The notes below the pieces were generated by a model. It had not been told where the DNA came from, ran no database searches, and worked only from the letters and a program-made list of their open reading frames with translations. This document shows positions 46,612-58,856 of a DNA stretch of 64,000 nucleotides, piece after piece; position 1 is the stretch's first letter; the number at the start of each line of letters is the position of its first letter. Where the stretch lies: the NCBI RefSeq assembly GCF_018294505.1, contig NC_057800.1:178312353-178376352 (forward strand), read 5' to 3'. A program made the position numbers and the translations under genes. Source of the DNA: Triticum aestivum (lineage: Eukaryota > Streptophyta > Magnoliopsida > Poales > Poaceae).

Positions 46612-49535
46612 TTACGTCGAACTCTTTATCACCTCCATAACCGAGAAACATTTCCTTATTCCTCTAAGGATAATTTTGACCGCTATCTGGTGATCTACTC
46701 CTAGATCACCTTTGTACCCTCTTGCCAGACATGTGGCAAGGCACACATCAGGTGCGGTACTCAGCATGGCATACCGTATAGAGCCTATGACAAGAGCATA
46801 GGGGACGACCTTCGTCCTTCCTCTTTCTTCTGCCGTGGTCAATCTTTGAGTCTTACTCAACTTCACACCTTACAACTCAGGTAAGAACCCCTTCTTTGAC
46901 TGATCTATTTTGAACTCCTTCAAAAACATGTCAAGGTGTGCGTTCTTTGAAAGTATCATCAGGCGTCTTGATCTATCTCTATAGATCTTGATGCCCAATA
47001 TGTAAGCAGCTTTATCCAGGTCTTCCTTTGAAAATCACTCTTCAAACAACCGTTTATGCTTTCCAGAAATTCTACATTATTTCGGATCAACAATATGTCA
47101 TCCACATATACTTATCAGAAATGTTGTAGTGCTCCCACTCACTTTCTTGTAAATACAAGTTTCTAGCAAACATTGTATAAACCTAAAAGCTTTGATCACT
47201 CCATCAAAACATATATTCCGATTCCGAGATGCTTGCTCTAGTCCATAGAAGGATTGCTGGAGCCAGCATACCTTTTAGCATCCTTAGGATCGACAAAACC
47301 TTTTATTGTATCACATACAACTTTTCTTACGAAAACTGGTAAGAAAACTTGTTTTGACATCCATCTGTAAGATTTCATAATCGAAAAATACAGCTAATGC
47401 TATCATGATTCCGACGGACTTAAGCATCGCTACGGGTGAGAAATTCTCATCGTAGTCAACTCCTTGAACTTGTGAAAAGACTCTTTCCCACAAGTCGAGC
47501 TTCATAGACGGTAACATTACCGCCCACGTCCGTCTTCTTCTTAAAGATCCATTTATCTCAATGGCTTGCCGATCATCGGGCAAGTCCACCAAAGTCCATA
47601 CTTTGTTCTGATATATGGATCCTATCTCGGATTTCATGGCTTCTAACCATTTGTCGGAATACGGGCCCACCATCGCTTCTCCATAGATCGTAGGTTCATT
47701 GTTGTCTAACAACATGATATCTAAGACAGGATTACCGTACCACTCAGGAGTAGTACATATCCTTGTCGACCTACGAGGTTCGATAGCAACTTGATCCGAA
47801 GCTTCATGATCACTATCATTAACTTCCTATTCAACAGACGTAGGTGCCACAGAAAACATCTTTCTGTGTTGCATCACTCTCTGGTTGAAGTAAAGGTTCG
47901 ACAACCTCATCAAGTTCTATCTTCCTCCCACTCAATTCTTTCGAGAGAAACTCCTTCTCGAGAAAGGACCCGTTCTTAGCGACAAACAATTTGCCCTCGG
48001 ATCTGAGATAGAAGGTATACCCAACTGTCACCTTTGGGTATCCTATGAAGATGTGTTTGTCCGCTTTGGGTTCGAGCTTCTCCGGCTGAAGCCTTAAGCA
48101 TCGCAGCCCCAAACATTAAGAAACGACAACTTTGGTTTCTTGCCAAACCAATGCTCATACGACATCGTCTCAACGGACTTAGATGGTGTCCTATCTAAAG
48201 TGAATGCAGTTGTCTCTAACGCATAACCTCAAAATGAAAACGGTAGATTGATAAGAGACATCATAGATCGCACCATATCTCATAGGGTTCAATTACGACG
48301 TCCGGACACACCATTACCTTGTGGTGTTCTAGGTGGCTTCAACTGTGAAACAATTCCACAATGTCTTAAGTGATTGCCAAACTCATAACTCAGAAATTCT
48401 CATCGATCAGATCGTAGGAACATGATCTTGTTGTTGTGATGATTCTTAACTTCACTCTGAAATCGCTTGAACTTTTCAAACGTTTCAGACTTGTGCTTCA
48501 TTAAGTAGAGATACCTATATTTACCCAAATCCTCAGTGAAGATGAGAAAATAGCGATATCCACTGCATGCTTCAATTCTCATTGGATCACACGCATCAGC
48601 ATGCATGATCTTCAACAAGTCATTTGCCCGTTTCATTGTACCTGAAAACAGGGTTTTAGTCATCCTGCCCATGAGGCATGGCTCGCATGTGTCAAGCGAT
48701 TCAAAATCAAGTGACTCCAAACATCCATTGATATGGAGTTTCTTCATGCATCTTACGCCAATATGACCTAAGCGGCAGTGCCACAAGAAAGTGGTACTAT
48801 CATTATTAACTCTACATCTTTTGGCGTGAACATGTGTATTACCACGACCGAGATTCAATGAACCATTCACATAGGGTGCATGACCATGAAAGGTATCATT
48901 CATGTAAACAGAATAACCATTATTCTCTAACTTAAATGAATGACCGTATTGCAATGAACATGATCTAATCATATTCATGCTCAACGTAGACACCTGATAA
49001 CATTTATCTAGGTTCAATACTAATCCCGAAGGCAGATGGAGCGTGCGATGGTGATCTCATCAACTTTGGAAACACTTCCAACACACATCGTCACCTCGCC
49101 CTTAGCCAGTCTCCGTTTAGTCCGTAGCTTTTGCTTCAAGTCACCAATAATAGTAACTGAACCGGTATCCAATACCCAGGTGCTACCAGGAGTACTAGCG
49201 AGGTACACATTAATAACACGTATATACTTTGTTGAAGTTGCCAGCCTTCTTATCTACCATGCATTTGGGGTAATTCCGCTACCAGTGACCGTTCCCCTTA
49301 CAATAGAAGCACTTAGTCTCGGGTTTGGGTTCAACCTTGGGTTCCTTCACTGGAGCGGCAACTGGTTTGCCATCCATGAAGTTTCCCTTCTAGCCCTTGC
49401 CCTTCTTGAAACCAGTGGTCTTGTTAAACCATCAACACTTGATGCTCCTTCTTGATTTCTACCTTTTGCGGTCTTAAGCACCGCGAACAGCTCCGGGATC
49501 AACTCCATCCCTTGCATGTCATAGTTCATCACGAA
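46612..49535 (-). pseudogene. Copia gag-pol remnant
   Basis: Minus-strand pieces in copia order: gag end around 49347-49535, a zinc knuckle at about 49255-49305 (KCFYCKGNGHW then a stop where the family usually has Lys or Tyr), protease at 49020-49208 with WVLDTGS, and GAG-pre-integrase at 48700-48830 (LWHCRLGHIG, then CEPC). The integrase core start is at 48400-48650, then reverse transcriptase at 47311-47715 (NKVWTLVDLP, MDVKTSFL), the YVDDILL active-site box at about 47090-47115, and the pol end at 46612-46866 (IGSIRYAM). Many stops and frameshifts make it inactive. The integrase-before-RT order identifies copia. Confidence 0.88.
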
Positions 49536-49539
49536 GATC

Positions 49540-51320
49540 TAGTAGCTTAGTGATAGTGGCTAGAGAACTCTATCAATCACTATCTTATCTGGAAGTTTAA
49601 CTCCCACTTGATTTAAGTGATTGTAGCACCCAGACATTCTGAGCACATGCTCACTAGCTGAGCTATTCTCCTCCATCTTGTTGGCAAAAGAACTTGTCAG
49701 AGGTCTCACACCTCTCAACACGGGCATGAGCCTGAAATCCCAATTTCAGCTCTTGGAACATCTCATATGTTCTATGGCGTTCAAAACATCATTGGAATCC
49801 CGATTCTAAGCCGTAAAGTATGGTGCACTAAACTATCAAGTAGTCATCAGGATGTGTCTGTCAGGTGTTCACAACATCCACAGACGATGTTGTAGGGGTT
49901 TGCACATCGAGCGGTGCATCAAAGACGTAAGCCTTCTGTGTAGCAGTGAGGACACTCCTCGGACTACGGACCTAGTCCGCATCAGTGCTTACAATATCTT
50001 TCAACTTGGTCTTTCTCTAGGAACGTATTGAAACAGGGAGCTACAACATGAGCTATTTATCTACAACATATTTGCAAAGACAATTTAGACTATGTTCATG
50101 ATAATTGAGTTCATTTAATGAACTCCCACTCAGATAGACATCCCTCTAGTCATCTAAGTGAAACATGATCCGAGTCAACTAGGCCGTGTCCGATCATCAC
50201 GTGAGACGGACTAGTCAACATCGGTGAACATCTTCATGTTGATCGTATCTTCTATACGACTCATGCTCGACCTTTCGGTCTTCCGTGTTCCGAGGCCATG
50301 TCTGTACATGCTAGGCTCGTCAAGTCAACCTAAGTGTTTTTGCTGTGTAAATCTGGCTTACACCCGTTGTATTCGAACGTTAGAATCTATCACACCCGAT
50401 CATCATGTGGTGCTTCGAAACAACGAACCTTCGCAACGGTGCACAGTTAGGGGGAACACCTTTCTTGAAATTTTAGTGAGGGATCATCTTATTTAAGCTA
50501 CCGTCGTTCTAAGCAAATAAGATGTAAAACATGATAAACATCACATGCAATCAAATAGTGACATGATATGGCCAATATCATTTTGCTCCTTTTGATCTCC
50601 ATCTTCGGGGCTCCATGATCATCGTTGTCACCGGCATGACACCATGATCTCCATCATCATGATCTCCATCATCGTGTCTTCTTGAAGTTGTCTCATCATC
50701 TATTACTTCTACTACTATGGCTAACGCTTTAGCAATAAAGTAAAGTAATTACATGACGTTTATGTTGACACGCAGGTCATAAATAAATTAAGACAACTCC
50801 TATGGCTCCTGCCGGTTGTCATACTCATCGACATGCAAGTCGTGATTCCTATTACAAGAACATGATCAATCTCATACATCACATATATCATTCATCACAT
50901 CCTTTTGGCCATATCACATCACAAGGCATATGCTGCAAAAACAAGTTAGACGTCCTCTAATTGTTGTTGCAAGTTTTTACGTGGCTGCTATAGGTTTCTA
51001 GCAAGAATGTTTCTTACCTACGCCAAAACCACAACGTGATATGCCAATTTCTATTTACCCTTCATAAGAACTCTTTTCATCGAATCCGATCCGACTAAAG
51101 TGGGAGAGACAGACACCCGCTAGCCACCTTATGCAACTAGTGCATGTCAGTCGGTGGAACTAGTCTCACGTAAGAGTACGTGTAAGGTCGGTCCGGGCCG
51201 CTTCATCCCACGATGCCGCTGAATCAAGATAAGACTAGTAACGGCAAGTAAATTGGCAAAATTGACGCCCACAACTGCTTTGTGTTCTACTCGTGCATAG
51301 AAACTACGCATAGACCTAGC
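49540..51320. other. 5' internal region of the Angela-type element
   Basis: Degraded gag and untranslated leader on the minus strand; no intact frame. The leader next to the primer site (CTAGGTCTATGCGTAG, about 51300-51320) matches the family pattern. Confidence 0.6.
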
Positions 51321-51332
51321 TCATTATGCCAC

Positions 51333-53065
51333 TTTTGGGGAACGTAGCAGAAATTCAAAATTTTCTACGCATCACCAAGATCAATCTATGGAGTAATCTA
51401 GCAACGAGGGGAAGGAGAGTGCATCTACATACCCTTGTAGATCGCTAAGCGGAAGCGTTCAAGTGAACGGGTTTGATCGAGTCGTACTCGTCGTGATCCA
51501 AATCACCGATGATCCTAGTGCCGAACGGACGGCACCTCCGTGTTCAACACACGTACAGCCCGGTGACGTCTCCTACACCTTGATCCAGCAAGGGGAGAAG
51601 GAGAGGTTAGGGAAGACTCCATCTAGTAGCAGCACGATGGCGTGGTGGTGGTGGAGGAGCGTGGTACTCCAGCAGGGCTTCGCCAAGCACCGCAAGAGAC
51701 GAGGAGGGAGAGGGGTAGGGCTGCGCCAATAGGGAGAGCAAATCACATGTGTTGGGCAGCCCCAAACCTCAAGTATATATAGGGGGAGGGGAGGGGCTGC
51801 GCCCCCACCTAGGGTTCCCTCCCTAGGGCTGGCGGCAGCCCCCAGATCCCATCTGGGAGGCGGCCAAGGGGGAGAGAGAGGGGGGCGCACCTAGGGTGGG
51901 CCTTAGGGCCCATCTGCGCCTAGGGTTTGCCCCCTCTCCTCTTGAGGACGTGGGCCTTGGTGGGAGGCGCCCCAGCCCACCTAGGGGCTGGTCCCTTCCC
52001 ACTATTGGCCCATGTAAGCCTCCGGGGCTGGTGGCCCCACCTGGTGGACCCCCGGACCCCTCCGGTGGTCCCGGTACACTACCGGTGATGCCCAGAACAC
52101 TTCCGGTGGCCAAAACCATACTTCCTATATATTAATCTTTACCTCCGGACCATTCCGGAACTCCTCATGACGTCCGGGGTCTCATCCGGGACTCCGAGCG
52201 TCATCGAACCTTAAGTGTGTAGACCCTACGGGTTCGGGAGTCATGTAGACATGGCCGAGACAACTCTCCGGTCAATAACCAACAGCGGGATCTGGATACC
52301 CATGTTGGCTCCCACATGTTCAACGATGATCTCATCGGATGAACCACGATGTCAAGGACTTAATCAATCCCGTATACAATTCCCTTTGTCTAGCGGTACG
52401 ATACTTGCCCGAGATTCGATCGTCGGTATCCCGATACCTTGTTCAATCTCGTTAGCGGCAAGTCTCTTTACTCGTTCCGTAACACATCATCCCGTGATCA
52501 ACTCCTTGGTCACATTGTGCACATTATGATGATGTCCTACCGAGTGGGCCCAGAGATACCTCTCCGTTACACGGAGTGACAAATCGCAGTCTCGATTCGT
52601 GCCAACCCAACAGACACTTTCGGAGATACCTGTAGTGTACCTTTATAGCCACCCAGTTATGTTGTGACGTTTGGCACACCCAAAGCACTCCTACGGTATC
52701 CGGGAGTTGCACAATCTCATGGTCTAAGGAAATGATACTTGACATTAGAAAAGCTTTAGCATACGAACTACACGATCTTTGTGCTAGGATTAGGATTGGG
52801 TCTTGTCCATCACATCATTCTCCTAATGATGTGATCCCGTTATCAACGACATCCAATGTCCATGGTCAGGAAACCGTAACCATCTATTGATCAACGAGCT
52901 AGTCAACTAGAGGCTTACTAGGGACATGGTGTTGTCTATGTATCCACACAGGTATCTGAGTTTCCTATCAATACAATTCTAGCATGGATAATAAACGATT
53001 ATCATGAACAATGAAATATATAATAATAACTAATTTATTATTGCCTCTAGGGCATATTTCCAACA
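51333..53065 (-). repeat. 5' LTR of the Angela-type element
   Basis: 1733 bases, minus-strand start TGTTGGAAATATG at 53065. The inner edge at 51333 reads TTTTGGGG instead of TGTTGGGG. Confidence 0.88.
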
Positions 53066-53070
53066 GAATG

Positions 53071-53230
53071 CCACATGGATCCTGCAATCTGAAGGAGCAA
53101 TTTGGGTCAGTCGACTCATGTGAGCCGTTTGATGCAACATGGATGGCTAGAAGGGCTTCTTCCACCTCTTCTGCCGTCTTCTTCATTCGCTCCGTCGAAC
53201 TTCTTTGACAAATCGACTGACCCATATTAT
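53071..53230 (-). pseudogene. Captured-looking coding fragment, right part
   Basis: A minus-strand open frame (ERMKKTAEEVEEALLAIHV, then CSFRLQDPCGI) that stops at the copia insertion. It is in frame with GLEGRFRV at 44473 once the element and one TSD are removed, giving an open frame of about 118 codons across the empty site. No domain recognised. Confidence 0.4.
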
Positions 53231-53478
53231 ACTACTAGTACAAACGTATTAAGTACAGTAGGAACACGAAGATACGAGCAGTAGTACCAACTGCAAGAAG
53301 AATAGTAGTAAGACATAGTACTAGTACTACTATACGTACTAAAGAGTTCAAATAATGAGAAAGAACATAAACATAGTTCTGCTGGGGCCTCAGCACAACA
53401 CACCCTTGAAAATAAACTAATAAGCAACTAGTCCGCTTGACACTGGAGTAGAACCAGCATGAGCGACGGCACTGCCAC
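53231..53478. other. 3' flank of the exonuclease fragment
   Basis: AT-rich sequence downstream of the exonuclease stop, consistent with a captured 3' untranslated region. It contains CTACTA/TAGTAC-rich words. No gene. Confidence 0.4.
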
Positions 53479-53921
53479 CTATTTGGAGTCCGAGTCCACG
53501 TCCTCGAATTCGTCCTCGTCCCTCTTCCTCTTCCTCTTCGCCAACGCTTCTTTGCTTGAACCGGACAGTGAGCTCTGCTTCTTCATCCAACCCTTGTAGA
53601 TATTTAAACAAAGGTAGGCATCCATTGCTGCGTACAGGATGTGATCTTCATCTAATGTCTTCGACTCCCATGCATGATGAAACTCATGATGAGGTTTCTT
53701 CAGTTTAGCGTACGAAGGATCAATCATGGCTGCTGCCAGGGTCAGCATTGAAGGTTGAGAGGAGGACACCAAGCTTGCCTTCTGGAGATCGAAGGGCTGG
53801 CCTACAACAAGACCTATCCGACGCAGGACGTCATTGTCGTTCTTAATGCCTACAGTAACGAATTTCACTCTTTTGTCCTTGAGGAAGTTCTTAAAATCCT
53901 GGCACTCAACGTCGGCATGGC
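53479..53921 (-). pseudogene. 3'-5' exonuclease (WRN/RNase D-like, DEDDy) gene fragment captured by CACTA
   Basis: A minus-strand frame of about 147 host-derived codons with the C-terminal part of a DEDDy exonuclease domain. A motif-II-like region reads VTVGIKNDNDVLRRI, and a motif III reads ILYAAMDAYLCLNIYKGW, with the Tyr-x3-Asp signature. The tail is a basic then acidic run (KRKRKRDEDEFEDVDSDSK). Such proteins degrade nucleic acid 3' to 5'. Grasses have a family of small WRN-exo-like proteins of this shape. Motif I (Asp-x-Glu) is missing because the fragment begins at 53921, where CACTA arm sequence (CCAGGCCCTGCGGCGAC, also present at 55255) starts. The frame continues into arm sequence to about 54003, so the 174-codon frame is a chimera. 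Confidence 0.75.
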
Positions 53922-56900
53922 AATCCAGGCCCTGCGGCGACGGCAGCCTCACACCGCAGCCGAACCAGTGAACCCTCGTACTCCTCTCTGCGTGGGCATC
54001 CACTGCTGTGTCTTCCTCGGCTCCGCGCCGTCCCCTTCCTAGGCCTCACCGTCGTCCACCGCCTTGGTGCTCTCGGTGCGGCATGGTCAACGTGGTCAAC
54101 GACATTCCATTAGAAGAGTACTGTACGTGGAGAGGCTAACAGCTGGGTCCACGGCCACAGCCCAGTTTTTTTATGATTTGCCAAGTAAGTCGCTTTGTCA
54201 GGCCTGTTGGGTTGCAAATCTTTCAAGACGAGGAGGAGAGCTTTCATTCGGCTGGCCGAGAAAATGGCCCATTAGTAATGAGAAATGGGTTGTACATTTT
54301 TAAAACACATCAAACCGACAATTAGTTTCAAATATCTTTTTTTCATTTTGAGATTTGAAATTACATTAATTTTTATGCGTGGAGAATTTGTTGGATTTTA
54401 TATTGATATACATTTATTTTTAAAACCAGTTTGAATGTGAGTCGAAATTTCGGGATTAAAAACAGTTCGGACCGCACCGAAATATGCAAAATTTTGTATA
54501 ATTTTATAACCGTGGCCACAATATGGGATGTAATGCTAACAAAAAGAATATGGGCTCCAAAAAAACCTTAATAATTAGCAAATGGGCTGTAAATTATTAG
54601 AAATAATGGCAGATGGGCTATATGTTGTTTCCCACAGACTTGAGGCTTTCCTAAAAAAAGGTTGACGCACAAGCAGTGACTGTTGGATGGCCATCCAACG
54701 GCCGTCGTGCTTCTTCAATCTCTGCTCTTCCTGCTCCAGCCGCTCAAACAGGCGCCGGCGGGACTGCCTGCTCCCTCCTCAACACAGCCGGCTCTGCTGC
54801 CGCGCAGGCCTCACCGCCCCACTGTACTCCCATCGCTGGCCTAGCCATCCCTCTACTCACCCACACCTGCTGTTATTCTCCGGTGACGGCGAGGCCTCAT
54901 ACAGTCGAAATGTTCCCCCCGATGTCAGCTCGGACCCACCGGAAGTGCCTCCTTATTACGCACAAAAATATGAATACTCCCCCGGCTAGTTGGGACCCAC
55001 CTTGGTGGGAGGCTGACTTGTGGGCCTACTAAGTTGACGGGGACGAAGGGCTTTGTCAACTTAGTCAATATGAACGATTCTAGCTCCAGTGACTGTACGA
55101 TGTCCATCGAACGGCCGTAGTGCTTCTTCAACCTCTGGTCTTCTTGCTCCAGCCGCCCAAAGCAGCGCCGGTCGTGCCGCCTGCTCCTGCCTCCCGTGGC
55201 CGGCTGTGCTGCCGCGGAGGCCTCACCGCCCCCTACTATTCCTACCGCTGGCCAGGCCCTGCGGCGACGGCAGCCTCACACCGCAGCCGAACGAGTGAAC
55301 CCTCATACTCCTCTCCGCGTGGGCATCCACTGCCGCGTCTTCACCGGCTCCGCGTCGTTCCCTTCCTAGGCCTCGCCGTCATCCACCGCCCTGGTGCTCT
55401 CGGCGCGGCGTGGTCAATGTGGTCAAGGAACTACTTCCATCGGACGTGGACTGTACATGGAGAGGCTAACAGCTGGGTCCACGGTGGTAGCAAGGAAGTG
55501 CCTCCTTATTACGTGGAAAATAATGATTCCTCCACCTGACAGTAGGGACCCACCGGACGGGCCACCGTATTTCGCGAAAAAAATGTTTTCCCCCTGAGTG
55601 CTGGGACCCACCAGCTACACCTTCGCACGCAAGGAAGTGCGTCCGAGCAAAAAAACAATTTGCCCCCCTGACTGCTGGGACCCACCAGCTACATCTTCGC
55701 AGGCAAGGAAGTGCCTGACAGTCGGGACCCACCTGGTCGAAGCGTATGTAGCGTTGTCATTCTGGTCGCAAACGTATACGTACATATATACTGGTGGATG
55801 TAGAGGTGCACACGTGTCGTAGTAGAGGCGGCCAGGGTGCAAGAAAGAAAATACGGCCACGTATGTGTACATACGGGTGGGGTCTCGAACGCCTACTCGC
55901 GCATACGTACGGCGAGGACTCATGTACATGGCTGGGTCGGAACGGAGAAACAGCGTCATCGTCGTGTTCATGGGTCGGAACGGAATGCGTGGTCGTGTTC
56001 ATCAGGAGGGCTTGGACGGAAGAGGCGATGGAAACGAGGTCTGGCGTACCCCAGAATGGAAGAAACGGACCTCCTACGGTCGAAATGGGGGTCCTGTTGA
56101 TCGGGAGGGGTGTGGCGTACCGCAAAATGGAGGAAACGGACCTCCTACGGTCGAAACGGGGGTCCTGTTGATCGGGAGGGGTGTGGCGTACCACAAAACG
56201 GAGGAAACGGACTTGTGTTGGAGCGCTACGGTCGAAACGGGGGTCCTGTTCATCAGGAGGGGTGTGGCGTACCGCAAAACGGGACTCCACGGGATAGTGT
56301 TCATCTCCACCGTCGACCCCCTCCAGCCTCCACGAGCTACTGTTCATCCACCGTCGACCTCCTCCAGCCTCCACGGGCTCCTGTTCATCCAGCCTCCACT
56401 GCGCGCTACTCCACCGGCTATTGTTCAACCACCCCTCCACCATCTATTGTTCATCCAGCCCTCCACACCACGGGGTCCTATTCAACCACCCCTCCACGGG
56501 CACCCCTCCACCGTCTACTGTTCATCCTGCCCTCCACACTACGGGGTCCTATTCATCCACCCCTCCACGGGCACCCCTCCACCGTCTACTGTTCATCCAG
56601 CCCTCCACCACACCACGGGGTCCTGTTCATCCAGAGGCAACGCCACCGCTCACTGTTCATCCAAACCCACCCCACCCCCCCCCCCCCGCAACGCTCACTG
56701 TTCATCCCATCGATCGGCTTCAGTTAGCAGCAGTAGCCAAGGAATCGCTTGATGGGGTTCAGTTAACAGCCATCGATCGATCGCTCGGGTTCAGTAACGC
56801 GTAGCCTGTAGTGCAATCGCTCAGGTTCAGTTAGAGCCCAACGCCTCGCTCGGGTTCAGTTAGAGCCAACGCCTCGCACACACGCGCGTACGTGTACGAG

Positions 56901-57212
56901 AGAAACGCGCATCGCTCGGCCCCCGACCTCCCACCGTAACTGGGAACTCCCCGAAATTTTCCTCCCCCTCGCTTCTACCATGGTTTTTTCCGTCATGGAC
57001 GGCCCAAAGAATGTCATGCAGCTGCGTCACCGGCCCGCCCAGGACAAAAAGCCCATTTTTTGTCATGATTTTTTGTCATAGAAGTAGGAGCCCACCACAT
57101 CTATGATGATACCAGGTTTTGTCACAATTATCGTCATAGAAGTGTCATATGTATGACAGAAAAAAAAAATTGTTCGGCCCAAAATGTCACGGATGTGTCT
57201 TTTTTCGTAGTG
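53922..57212 (-). repeat. Right inverted arm of CACTA composite
   Basis: Inverse copy of 13041-16652. It contains the AT-rich block at 54150-54670, repeated CCCACCAGCTACA/CAAGGAAGTGCCT blocks (54900-55740), the CTGTTCATCC field at 55960-56720, a C11-type run near 56680 and the CACTA tip at 57190-57212. Long frames (for example 55865-56752 plus) are translations of repeats. Confidence 0.75.
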
Positions 57213-57608
57213 TATATTCTAATCTAAAATAGTTACAAAGTTCAATGCCAGAGCGTGGAACGACTATGAACCACCATCGGTGCTAACTCCAATCCCAAGC
57301 AAACGTTCGCTGGGAGACATGGCAGTTGCAAACGCCCGTGACGCAGTTACAGTATGTGTGTAAGGGTGGTGGTTTTGTCAAATAATATGGCTTAAAAACT
57401 GGCCACCGTCGGATGGAAATCTGACCGTTACGTGGGATTCGCCAGCATTGAGCTCGTGGCGAACAATCGCCAGATATCATTACTAACAAAAGGTTAAAAC
57501 ACCCGGGGCTATAACTTGTACCGGCTGACCACTAACAATGATACTAACATAGTTGTAAAATGGTCAAAGACCGTGTCTATGTGGTGTTTGGAATTATATG
57601 CAAAAAAA
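57213..57608. other. Right flank of the composite, unassigned
   Basis: Unique-looking sequence with no supported gene. It is not the missing continuation of the decayed gypsy element that abuts the left edge at 13040. Confidence 0.5.
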
Positions 57609-58430
57609 TTAGCAAGATGCCCATGCATTGCATGGAACATCAAGATGCATTTTTTTACAAAACACCTGTTGTGATTGACCCATGCAGGAGTAATCGCATG
57701 TGTAAAAACTAATGATATCTTGAGAATTTTATCATAAAATGGTATGTCGACCATTTCATCGAAAAAATGATATCTCGAGAAAGATGATAGAGGTGAGGAG
57801 GAGTGGGCGTGGTGGTGACTCGTGGTCGGACTGGGCAGAGGCATGGGGATGGACGGCGCCGGCAGTGGCCACCATGCCAGATTGTTCCAGAAACTCCCTT
57901 TTTTTAATTGCTCAGCAACGAGGTTGTGGGAGATAAGGATGAACGAGGCAAGGCCTTATCTGTAAATGTGGAGAGAGGTGTTGGTATCTTTTGTAAAATT
58001 GTCATAGTTTGCTCTCAATCCATCGGATATAGATCGGACAGTCTATATTATAAGATGGCAGGCACACCATCATCACCAACTCGGTTTTTTCTGTACTCCT
58101 ACTCCTATAAAAAAAACTCAGTTGGTGATGATGGTGTGTCTGCCATCCGCCATTTCTGACCATTAGATCTGCATCTAACGGCTGTGATGTAAGTTGTGGC
58201 CTTTTGCAACAATTCCCACTTCACTGCTCCAGTTTACACAAAACCCCTTAGTATCTTGAAACCAACCACATTCCTCCCTTACTTCATCAAAACAGCCCAA
58301 AGAATATATTTGGAGTGAAACATAAGATATTTTTCATGATATGTATATCAAAAGTAAACTATTCTCTTTCAAATTTGTGAATATATATTATTCTACTTTG
58401 GATCCGTTGCAACGGACGGGCTCATTGTTA
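57609..58430. mobile_element. Small inverted-repeat DNA element, copy 2
   Basis: Starts TTAGCAAGATGCCCATGCATTGCA and ends GTTGCAACGGACGGGCTCATTG. Interior words follow the same order as copy 1 at 38514-39331. It carries about 250 bases at 57660-57910 not seen in copy 1 and lacks the hAT MITE. Confidence 0.6.
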
Positions 58431-58468
58431 TAAAGATTTATCTCTTGCATTCTCCCCAACCAACACCT

Positions 58469-58560
58469 AGTGTACTGGTCTAGGCCGGATGCTCACAGCG
58501 CGATGACCTAAGTTCAAATTATGTCCTAAACTTTAGCTTTTATATTTTTTTTAATATATA
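58469..58560 (+). repeat. Possible tRNA-derived SINE fragment
   Basis: An A-box-like stretch (GTACTGGTCTAGG) and, about 35 bases on, a B-box-like AAGTTCAAAT, followed by a T-rich tail near 58545. The match to the pol III consensus is weak. Confidence 0.3.
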
Positions 58561-58856
58561 CTTCTTTCGCTATTGTACTGGTAGTGGAACCCACAGAGTA
58601 CTTAGAATACAAGATTAAGGATGGATTTGTTTCTTTTTAACTTTCTGTACGAATCTGTAGCCAGCCTGCAAGTCATGTACAAAGGTTTAACGGAGGGGCT
58701 TGATGGAGGCGAGGAGGCGTGTTCAGTCGGGCGTGCAGCGGACGGCGCGGTACTATTTGATTTGACAGCTACAACTAGTATATTATAAAAAACAAAGAAG
58801 AGTAGTAGAGATAGAGATAAGAATAGAGACTAGGGAGGAGCACCATCTACTGCTTC

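Larger units (their letters stand above)
44474..53065 (-). mobile_element. Copia LTR retrotransposon, BARE-1/WIS/Angela type
   Basis: LTRs at 44474-46246 and 51333-53065, read on the minus strand as TGTTGGAAATATGCCC, the well-known Triticeae BARE/WIS/Angela LTR start. The polypurine tract AAGTGGGAGAC lies next to the left LTR (46247 onward, minus strand), and a mutated Met-type primer site (TGGCATAATGAGC) lies next to the right LTR. TSD GAATG on both sides. Internal domains are in copia order but heavily broken. The LTRs have diverged considerably and differ in length (1773 against 1733), so the insertion is older than the Fatima-like one. Confidence 0.92.
13041..57212. mobile_element. 44-kb composite bounded by CACTA-like ends
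   Basis: Left edge: CACTCC-AAAGACACATCCGTG on the plus strand. Right edge, read on the minus strand: CACTACGAAAAAAGACACATC. Both continue into the same sequence (GACATTTTGGGCCGAAC), and both carry inverted multi-kilobase arms with dense subterminal repeats, the hallmark of CACTA (En/Spm) elements. The flanking trinucleotides TTA (left) and TAT (right) do not match, so the ends may not have inserted together, or one flank has been lost. No TNP2-type transposase is visible between the arms, so the element would be non-autonomous. The interior holds host-gene fragments and nested transposons described separately. Confidence 0.65.
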
